DNA of 48,298 bases, taken from NCBI GenBank assembly GCA_022843405.1, contig JALHNQ010000023.1, forward strand, positions 1 through 48,298. The letters are read 5' to 3'. Position 1 is the first letter of the stretch; every line of letters starts with the position of its first letter. Below, in pieces: positions 42,495 to 48,298 of this stretch. This DNA is from Methylocystis sp. GTDB taxonomy: Bacteria > Pseudomonadota > Alphaproteobacteria > Rhizobiales > Beijerinckiaceae. The notes beneath the pieces are model-generated. The model did no database searches. It was not told the origin of the DNA and was given only the letters and a program-made list of their open reading frames with translations. The translations under genes and the position numbers were made by a program.

Positions 42495-43388
42495 TCAGTT
42501 CGCGAATGTGTTGCAGGCGTCGACGCTCCCGGTGCGCAACCCTTTCAGCAGCCACTGGGTGCGTTGCGCGGCCGAGCCATGCGTGAAACTGTCCGGCACC
42601 ACATAGCCGCGCGTCGCTCTTTGCATGCGATCGTCGCCGATCGCCTGCGCCGAAGCGACCGCCTGCTCGATGTCGCCTTCCTCAAGAATAGGCTTCTGCT
42701 TGTTGGCGTTGTTGGCCCAAACGCCGGCGAGGCAGTCCGCCATCAACTCCGCCCGCACCGAAAGCGCATTGGCTTCGGACCGGCTGCCCGCCATTTGCTG
42801 CGCGCGCTGGATCTTCGGCAGAATGCCCATCAGGTTCTGGATGTGATGGCCCATCTCGTGAGAGATCACATAGGCGTAGGCGAAATCGCCGCCGCCGCCG
42901 AACCGGCGCTGCATGTCGTGGAAGAAGGTAGTGTCCAGATAGATGCGCTGGTCGAGCGGACAATAGAACGGCCCCATCGCCGACTGCGCCGCTCCGCAAC
43001 GCGACTGCGTGTAGCCGCTATAGAGGACGAGCCGCGGCGGCTGAAAACGCACCCCCTTTTGCTGTGGAAGCACCTGCGACCAGACCTGCTCGTTGGAACC
43101 CACCACCTTCGCGACGAAAGTGCCGATTTGATCGGTCGGCGCGCTTTGCCGGGTCGTCTGCTGGCGAGGCGGAGCCGCTTCGCGTTCTTGGCGCATATTG
43201 TTGATCACCTGCGCCCCGCCGATGAGAAGCGCCGGATTGATGCCGAGCGCCCAGCCGATCAGGCCGAGGATCACCATCGTGCCAAGGCCGATGCCGCCGG
43301 CGCCCATACGCGGCCCGCCCGCGATCGTTGGACCCTGGCCGCGCCGATCCTCGATATTTTCGGACGACTGGAGATCTTCCCATTTCAT
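42495..43388 (-). CDS. YpfJ-family neutral zinc metallopeptidase
   Basis: A 297-residue putative zinc peptidase. After MKWEDLQSSENIEDRRG comes one membrane helix (MVILGLIGWALGINPALLIGG) and a periplasmic domain. Its zinc-binding HExxH is in AYVISHEMGHHIQNLMG, and C-terminal features include SVRAELMADCLAGVWAN (third ligand region) and SHGSAAQRTQWLLKGL-like end (here FTHGSAAQRTQWLLKGL). The family has a conserved C...C pair (SRCGAAQSAMGPFYCP). ATG 43388 was chosen over 43403. The biological substrate is unknown. Confidence 0.9.
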   Translation of the reverse strand: MKWEDLQSSENIEDRRGQGPTIAGGPRMGAGGIGLGTMVILGLIGWALGINPALLIGGAQVINNMRQEREAAPPRQQTTRQSAPTDQIGTFVAKVVGSNEQVWSQVLPQQKGVRFQPPRLVLYSGYTQSRCGAAQSAMGPFYCPLDQRIYLDTTFFHDMQRRFGGGGDFAYAYVISHEMGHHIQNLMGILPKIQRAQQMAGSRSEANALSVRAELMADCLAGVWANNANKQKPILEEGDIEQAVASAQAIGDDRMQRATRGYVVPDSFTHGSAAQRTQWLLKGLRTGSVDACNTFAN

Positions 43389-43559
43389 ATTCGCGCGCTC
43401 CAACCGGCGCCCAGGGGCGCTGCGCCTGCTATTTAAGCGAGCTTGCCGGCTCTGGGTAGAGTAGTAAAGAGCCGCGACGCGCGCGGCCTGCCGCCCCAGT
43501 TGGGGTCATGCAAAAGAACATGCGCGTAGACAGCTCCAAAATACCGGCGCCCTCTCGTG

Positions 43560-44606
43560 ATGAACATGCGTGCAGATTCAAGTAAAATACAAATAATCGT
43601 CAGCGTTATTCATCATTATTTCATCTATATTATCGGCGTTTCTTATGTTGCAGCCGCGCTTTGGCCGGCAGTCGGCCTGAAGATTCGCAGCGTCGAATTC
43701 AGTCCGCGCGATCTGCTTCCCGTGCAGTTGAATGTTTCGCTGCCGACGATGATGTTAGCGCTCTTACTCTTCAATGCCGGATTCGCCGCCAGAACCGGCG
43801 ACATCAAAAACCTGCTCAACCGACCGAAGTTGTTGGCGTCTGGGCTGGCTGCGAACATTGTCGTTCCGCTCGCATTTATCGCCGCGATGAGCGCCACTCT
43901 GACCCTTTGGCACAACCCCCAGGAGGTTCAACAAACCCTCGTAGGACTGGCCCTGATCGCCTCCATGCCAATTGCCGGCGCCTCGACAGCCTGGTCTCAA
44001 AACGCCAATGGCAATCTCGCATTGAGCCTGGCGCTGGTGCTGCTGACGACGCTGCTCAGTCCGATCGTGACGCCGTTCGTTTTCCACGGAGTCGGCTACA
44101 TGACGATCGGGGATTATTCCGAAGACCTGCATGAGCTCGCTTCCCGCGGCGCATTCGCCTTTCTCGGCGCATGGGTGATCCTGCCGACGGTTTTGGGGCT
44201 TGCGGTCAACAGACTTGCGGGCCAAGCCCGCGTCGTAGCCGCGAGCCCTTACTTGAAGATCGCCAATATGACTGTCCTGGCGCTCCTCAACTATTCCAAC
44301 GCAGCATTGGCGTTGCCGAATGTCGTCGCTCAGCCCGACCTCGATTTTTTAGGCGCGATTTTGGCGATCGTCGGCGGCTTGTGCTTCGTTATGTTCGGCG
44401 CCGGCTATGGACTGTCGCGCGCTTTAAGCGCCAATCGAGCCGATACGGCTTCGATGATGTTTGGCCTGGGCATGAACAACAATGGCGCCGCGCTGGTGCT
44501 CGCCTCAATGGCCCTAGCCGAACACCCCGAAGTGATGCTGCCGGTCATCTTCTATAATCTGATCCAACATTTTGCAGCGTCTTTCGTCGATCGCGCTGTA
44601 TCTTGA
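43560..44606 (+). CDS. BASS/bile acid:sodium symporter-like transporter
   Basis: A 348-residue inner-membrane protein with about ten hydrophobic segments. It resembles the bile acid:Na+ symporter (BASS/SBF) superfamily: LALLLFNAGFAARTGDIKNLL, ALIASMPIAGASTAWSQNANGNLALSLALVLLTTLLSPIV, and MMFGLGMNNNGAALVLASMALAEHPEVMLPVIFYNLIQHF. Substrates of bacterial members range from bile acids and pantoate to arsenite; it cannot be named here. I start at ATG 43560, next to a GTG at 43557; no good ribosome-binding sequence is seen, and the region before it is AT-richer than the average of the window. Confidence 0.75.
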   Translation: MNMRADSSKIQIIVSVIHHYFIYIIGVSYVAAALWPAVGLKIRSVEFSPRDLLPVQLNVSLPTMMLALLLFNAGFAARTGDIKNLLNRPKLLASGLAANIVVPLAFIAAMSATLTLWHNPQEVQQTLVGLALIASMPIAGASTAWSQNANGNLALSLALVLLTTLLSPIVTPFVFHGVGYMTIGDYSEDLHELASRGAFAFLGAWVILPTVLGLAVNRLAGQARVVAASPYLKIANMTVLALLNYSNAALALPNVVAQPDLDFLGAILAIVGGLCFVMFGAGYGLSRALSANRADTASMMFGLGMNNNGAALVLASMALAEHPEVMLPVIFYNLIQHFAASFVDRAVS

Positions 44607-44634
44607 CAGACTCGCGCGAAATCTTCGCTCCGGC

Positions 44635-45477
44635 TCAGGGCGCGCCCCAATCCTTGGGCCACTCTTCCCGCAAACGGCCGCCGAGCCGCACCGGCGCGAT
44701 CATGGCTGCGAGCCCGTCGGCGCCGATTTCCGCGGCCACGCCACAAAAGGTCGCCTCGCCATTTGCGGGCTCGTAGCGCGCGCCGGGCGTCTTGCGCAGA
44801 AAGCGGCGCAGCGGCTCTTCCTTGTCCATGCCGACGACGGAATCATAATCGCCGGTCATGCCGGCGTCGGTCTGATAGCCGGTGCCGCCCGGCAAAATCT
44901 GCGCGTCGGCGGTCGGCGTATGGGTGTGCGAGCCGACCACCAGGGACGCGCGGCCGTCGACAAAATGCGCCATCGCCATTTTCTCGCTCGACGCCTCGGC
45001 ATGCATGTCGATGATGATCGCGTCGCAGCCGACGCCGAGCGGACAGGCGCCGAGTTCGCGCTCGATCGCCGCGAAGGGATCGTCGAGCGCTTCCATGAAC
45101 ACGCGGCCCATCGGGTTGACGACGAGCGCCTGCTGCCCGCGCGCCGCCGTAAAGAGGCCGGCGCCGCGTCCCGGCGTGCCTGGCGGATAATTGATCGGGC
45201 GCAACAGCCGCGGCTGGCGCTCGATGAAGACAAGCGCCTCGCGCTGATCGAAGGCGTGATTGCCGAGGGTGATGCAATCCACGCCAAGACCCAGCATTTC
45301 GTCGCAAATCGCCTCGGTGATGCCGAAGCCGCCGGCGGCGTTCTCGCCATTGGCGACGACGAAGTCGAGCGCCCATTTTTCACGAAGACGCGGGACAAAG
45401 CGCGACACAGCCGCCCGGCCAGAACGGCCCAGCACGTCGCCGATGAAGAGAATGCGGAGCGGAGCGGTTTTCGACAT
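44635..45477 (-). CDS. YmdB-like metallophosphoesterase
   Basis: A 280-residue TIGR00282-type metallophosphoesterase, related to Bacillus YmdB, a phosphodiesterase of cyclic nucleotides affecting biofilm and stress responses. The dinuclear metal motifs appear in order: IGDVLGRSGR near residue 12, NGENAAGG, LGNHAFD, and GSHTHTPTAD, with HAEASSEKMAM between. The final region GARYEPANGEATFCGV is characteristic. The start ATG 45477 is the first in frame. It is convergent with the BASS transporter and divergent from pabB. The target nucleotide is not known in alphaproteobacteria. Confidence 0.93.
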   Translation of the reverse strand: MSKTAPLRILFIGDVLGRSGRAAVSRFVPRLREKWALDFVVANGENAAGGFGITEAICDEMLGLGVDCITLGNHAFDQREALVFIERQPRLLRPINYPPGTPGRGAGLFTAARGQQALVVNPMGRVFMEALDDPFAAIERELGACPLGVGCDAIIIDMHAEASSEKMAMAHFVDGRASLVVGSHTHTPTADAQILPGGTGYQTDAGMTGDYDSVVGMDKEEPLRRFLRKTPGARYEPANGEATFCGVAAEIGADGLAAMIAPVRLGGRLREEWPKDWGAP

Positions 45478-45600
45478 GGGCTGTCATAGCCCGCGCGCGC
45501 AGCGAGGGCAAAGCGAGAGCCAAGGTTGCGCGACGACGCGGCGTTTCATAACTGGGGCGGCCTGATGTAACATCCCTTTCCATTGAAAGCGCCGCCAAAC

Positions 45601-46785
45601 ATGCAAGACGCCGCCGAACGCCCCGCCGTCCTGACGCAAAGAGGCGCGCCGGCGCGGCCTTACGTTGTTTTCGAAGACGGCCGCAGCGGCGGCGAGGCGC
45701 TGCTGTTCGATGAGCCGGAGGAGATCATCGTCGCGCGCGGCGCGGATGACGTCGCGGCCGCCTTCGAGCGCATGGAGGCTGCCACCGCGCGCGGCCTCTA
45801 TCTCGCCGGCTACGCCGGCTATGAGCTGGGCTACGCCCTGGAGCCGAAATTCGCGAACCAAGCGACGCCGACGGCGCGCACGCCGCTGCTCTTGTTTGGC
45901 GCGTTTCGGGCGCCACGGCCCTGGTCGCTGCCGCTGGCTGAAAGCGCCGCGCCGAACATTCCGCTTTCGCCCGCCTGGACGCAGGAAGACTACACGACAC
46001 GCTTCAACAAGTGCCGCGACTATATTTTCGCCGGCGACGTCTATCAGATCAATCTCACCTTCCCGCTTTACGGACGCTATGACGGCGATCCGCTGTCGCT
46101 CTACCGCGGCCTGCGCAAGCGACAGCCGGTCGCCTATGGCGGCGTCGTCGCGCTGGAGGCTGAAACCGTCGTCTCGCTGTCGCCGGAAGTGTTCTTCGAG
46201 GCGCATGGCCGCGATATCCGCGCGCGCCCGATGAAGGGCACGGCGCAGCGCGGCGCATTGCCGACCGAAGACATGGCGCGCGCGCAATATCTCGTCGAAG
46301 ACGAAAAGTCGCGCGCCGAAAATCTGATGATCGTCGATCTCTTAAGGAACGATCTTTCTCGCCTTGCCGTCGTCGGCACGGTGAAGGTCACCGATCTCTT
46401 CACCATCCAGACCTATCCGACGCTGCATCAGATGACGTCGGGCATCGAGGCGCAGTTGCGCGACGAGGTGACGTTAAGCGATGTGTTTGCCGGGCTTTTT
46501 CCCTGCGGCTCGGTGACCGGCGCGCCGAAGATTCGGGCGATGGAAATTATTCGCGATCTCGAATGCGCCGCGCGCGGCGTCTATTGCGGGTCGCTCGGCG
46601 TGATCGCGCCCAATGGCGACATTCGCTTTAATGTCGCGATCCGCACGCTGACGATCTTTCCCGGCGGCGACCTGGTCTGCAATGTGGGCTCCGCCATCGT
46701 CGCCGATTCCCGCGCGCGCGAAGAGTATGAGGAATGTCTGATCAAGGCGCGCTTTCTGACGGGCGCGAGAACGACTTCGGCCTGA
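45601..46785 (+). CDS. pabB: Aminodeoxychorismate synthase component I
   Basis: PabB aminates chorismate to 4-amino-4-deoxychorismate for folate. The 394-residue protein is a chorismate-binding enzyme: YIFAGDVYQINLTFPL, VSLSPEVFF, RARPMKGTAQRG (the lysine that forms the covalent intermediate in PabB), NLMIVDLLRNDLSRLA, and the PCGSVTGAPKIRAMEII end. Length is near the catalytic core; the N-terminal tryptophan-pocket region is shortened. ATG 45601 is used; a TTG at 45583 is an alternative. It overlaps pabC by 52 bases in another frame. In relatives the two activities are often one fused PabBC polypeptide. Confidence 0.93.
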   Translation: MQDAAERPAVLTQRGAPARPYVVFEDGRSGGEALLFDEPEEIIVARGADDVAAAFERMEAATARGLYLAGYAGYELGYALEPKFANQATPTARTPLLLFGAFRAPRPWSLPLAESAAPNIPLSPAWTQEDYTTRFNKCRDYIFAGDVYQINLTFPLYGRYDGDPLSLYRGLRKRQPVAYGGVVALEAETVVSLSPEVFFEAHGRDIRARPMKGTAQRGALPTEDMARAQYLVEDEKSRAENLMIVDLLRNDLSRLAVVGTVKVTDLFTIQTYPTLHQMTSGIEAQLRDEVTLSDVFAGLFPCGSVTGAPKIRAMEIIRDLECAARGVYCGSLGVIAPNGDIRFNVAIRTLTIFPGGDLVCNVGSAIVADSRAREEYEECLIKARFLTGARTTSA

Positions 46786-47399
46786 TCGAAACGCTGCTGT
46801 GGACGCGCGGCGAAGGCTTTTCTTTGCTGCCCGAACATCTCGCGCGGCTCGCCGCTTCGAGCGCGGCGCTGGGCTTCGCCTATGACGAAGCGCGAATCCG
46901 CGACGCGCTGAACGCCGCCGTGGCGCAAGCTGCGAGCGAGCGCCTTCGCGTGCGGCTGGTTCTTGCGCGCGACGCCGCGATCGAAACCAGCGTCACGCCG
47001 ATCGAACCGATTCCGCGCGACACTGTCTGGCGGGTTTCCGTCACCGAGCGGCGCTTTTCTTCCGCCGATCCTCTGTTGCAGCACAAGACGACGCGGCGCG
47101 CGCTTTACGAAGACGCGCTCGCCGAGGCGGCGCAGCGCTGCGGGGCCGATGAAGTTCTCTTTCAAAACGAGCGCGGCGAGCTGTGCGAAGCGGCGCGCTG
47201 CAACCTCTTCGTTCCGCAAAGCGAGATTTTGCTGACCCCGCCGCTCTTCTGCGGACTGCTGCCGGGAACGCTGCGCGCCGCGCTGATCGCGCAAGCGCGC
47301 GCCCGCGAGTCGATTTTGCGGCTTGAAGATATTTCAGGGTCCGAGTTTTTCGTCGGCAATTCGGTGCGCGGCCTCGTTCGCGCGCGGCTTATCGAGTGA
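46734..47399 (+). CDS. pabC: 4-amino-4-deoxychorismate lyase (class IV aminotransferase)
   Basis: PabC releases p-aminobenzoate and pyruvate from aminodeoxychorismate, using PLP. The 221-residue protein has DFGLIETLLW near the start, LRVRLVLARD, the PLP lysine in LQHKTTRRALY, and the end FFVGNSVRGLVRARL. Typical class IV lengths are about 210-290, so it is short but complete. The start ATG 46734 is the only ATG, GTG or TTG before the conserved DFGLIE region, so the 52-base overlap with pabB is real unless the assembly has a frameshift. The p-aminobenzoate made feeds folate synthesis. Confidence 0.9.
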   Translation: MSDQGALSDGRENDFGLIETLLWTRGEGFSLLPEHLARLAASSAALGFAYDEARIRDALNAAVAQAASERLRVRLVLARDAAIETSVTPIEPIPRDTVWRVSVTERRFSSADPLLQHKTTRRALYEDALAEAAQRCGADEVLFQNERGELCEAARCNLFVPQSEILLTPPLFCGLLPGTLRAALIAQARARESILRLEDISGSEFFVGNSVRGLVRARLIE

Positions 47400-47511
47400 G
47401 GTCTTAAGGCTCGGTTCAGTCTTGGTCCAGTAGCCGGGTTGTCGTTCCACGCGCTGACCACGAGATTTGGCCGCGCTTTTAGGGGGCATTAAAGGGCGCT
47501 TCGTGCTGACT

Positions 47512-47646
47512 ATGAACGACAGCAAGGATACGCGCGCCATCTATCGCGAGACGGGCGGCCGGATCGAGAGGGCGGAACTGACCTATACTGCCGGAAGTGG
47601 CTCGGGCGCGAAGGGGGTGGCCGAGATCATCGTGAGGCGATTGTGA
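47512..47646 (+). CDS. Small hypothetical protein, 44 residues
   Basis: A short open frame (MNDSKDTRAIYRETGGRIE, then RAELTYTAG, then GSGSGAKGVAEIIVRRL). Almost every third codon position is G or C, as in true genes of this genome, and AGGGGG and AAGGG sequences lie 15-25 bases before the ATG (a GTG at 47503 is an alternative start). I do not recognise a family. It may be a small protein or the remnant of a larger one cut off by the AT-rich tail that follows. Confidence 0.4.
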   Translation: MNDSKDTRAIYRETGGRIERAELTYTAGSGSGAKGVAEIIVRRL

Positions 47647-48181
47647 GTGTTGCGACACCGACAGCACATTTGCGCATGTCACAACTATAACCTCCCCCGG
47701 CTAACGCCGAACGGCACGGCGTCATCCTCGACTCTTGACGCAGCACGATGTTTGGCCGAGAAGGCGAGGCAACATGCAATTCAAAATACTTCGGCTTTGA
47801 GACCCAATCGCGGGATTTCGTTAATAATGAAGAAATTAACATACAAGTATCGGAATTGGCTGCGGCATCGTCAGCAGTATTGCGCTAAAAGACGGACTCT
47901 CCGCGTGCAAACTGAATTGATACTTTTGACGCAGCCCATTGGCCCTTCTTGGCGCGCGAGGGCTGCTCGGCACAATCGTTGCATGCCAGAAACGCTATGT
48001 TTCAACGACAACTGCGACGAGAGCTTGTTTGCACTGGCCGACCTTCGCAAGTGGCTTCATCTGCCGATGCGTGGAACGCGTCGGGGCCATCAAGTATCCA
48101 AGCATCGGAATGCTCGAATAAGGCAAGCGGGAGGCTATCGTTCGTTCGAGACCTTGAAATTGGTAACGCCTGCCGCAGCTC
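47647..48181. other. AT-richer stretch without supported gene
   Basis: About 535 bases with lower GC than the rest. Reading frames here have no codon bias or recognisable domain, so I call none. It may be degraded accessory DNA between pabC and the IS-like end of the window. Confidence 0.45.
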
Positions 48182-48298
48182 TAGGGTCCAGACCCATAAA
48201 CTGCTTGGCATGAACCAAGCGTTGTGATTCACGGCTTCCTGAAAGGGGACGCTGATGATTCTGGATCACTTCTGGCTGACGGCGGCGCAGTTTTCGAA
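48182..48298 (+). mobile_element. Left end of an IS5-like element (truncated)
   Basis: The window ends inside an insertion sequence. The ATG at 48255 encodes MILDHFWLTAAQFS, which matches the N-terminus of IS5-family (DUF4096) transposases (FWLTxxQFxxI). A GGGG sequence precedes it. AGGGTCCAGACCC at about 48183 is a short palindromic sequence in the position of a terminal inverted repeat, though its right partner is outside the window. Confidence 0.55.
48255..48298 (+). CDS. IS5-like transposase, N-terminal fragment
   Basis: Fourteen codons (MILDHFWLTAAQFS) visible before the window edge. The FWLT...QF pattern is the start of IS5-family DDE transposases. The rest of the gene lies beyond the window, so completeness cannot be judged. 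Confidence 0.5.
   Translation, partial: MILDHFWLTAAQFS

Noticed and set aside
47647-48213. 188-residue plus-strand frame in the right tail
   Set aside because: No codon bias, no domain, overlaps the predicted IS end.

Overview
The window looks like chromosome of an alphaproteobacterium of the Hyphomicrobiales (Rhizobiales). The evidence is a GC-rich composition, the block rpmH-rnpA-yidC-engB-argB, a CtrA/ChpT cell-cycle pair, both Brucella-type envelope integrity proteins (DUF1134/EipA and DUF1849/EipB), and several families of dispersed palindromic repeats. A Methylocystis/Methylosinus-like host is my best guess, but no methane or methanol gene is present to prove it.

Layout. 1-5.7 kb: on the minus strand a DUF805 protein coupled to dapD, a pyrimidine 5'-nucleotidase-like HAD enzyme, a class III sirtuin and argB, with a plus-strand DinB protein and palindromic repeats between them. 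5-8.3 kb: the minus-strand rpmH-rnpA-yidC-engB cluster with a recognisable promoter in front of rpmH. 8.4-10.2 kb: a NemR/AcuR-like TetR regulator and a secreted beta-propeller protein, both preceded by related operator-like sites. 10.6-14.3 kb: ctrA and chpT, separated by an accessory, AT-richer island holding a ParD/ParE-type toxin-antitoxin pair and a borosin-type peptide N-methyltransferase with an N-terminal precursor-like domain. 14.4-19.6 kb: cysQ, eipA, a cysteine-rich protein, a coiled-coil membrane protein, YCII and EVE proteins, and an outer-membrane beta-barrel. 20.1-22.4 kb: a membrane-anchored pentapeptide-repeat protein with a 14-copy 30-bp DNA repeat. 22.5-25.8 kb: sucC (without sucD beside it) and a TPR protein. 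25.8-31.8 kb: a three-gene RND metal-efflux operon. 32.0-37.6 kb: a stress-type membrane protein, a pyruvoyl arginine decarboxylase/agmatinase operon, an SGNH hydrolase, eipB, and ridA with a glycerophosphodiesterase. 37.8-40.1 kb: a SulP transporter with a beta-carbonic anhydrase. 40.3-47.4 kb: NAD(P)HX repair enzyme, a glycosyltransferase-like protein, a zinc metallopeptidase, a BASS transporter, a YmdB-like phosphoesterase, and pabB/pabC. 47.4-48.3 kb: an AT-richer tail ending in the first codons of an IS5-like transposase.

How the genes work together. Most are housekeeping: lysine, arginine and folate synthesis, RNase P, membrane insertion, CoA-ligase and metabolite repair. The regulatory theme is the CtrA phosphorelay: ChpT passes phosphate to CtrA, and EipA is a known CtrA-controlled envelope protein in Brucella. 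The arginine decarboxylase and agmatinase together convert arginine to putrescine. The carbonic anhydrase and SulP protein look like a bicarbonate uptake pair. The most unusual item is the borosin-like gene (12123-13226), whose domain order (precursor-like helices, short proline-rich linker, methyltransferase) differs from the architectures I know.
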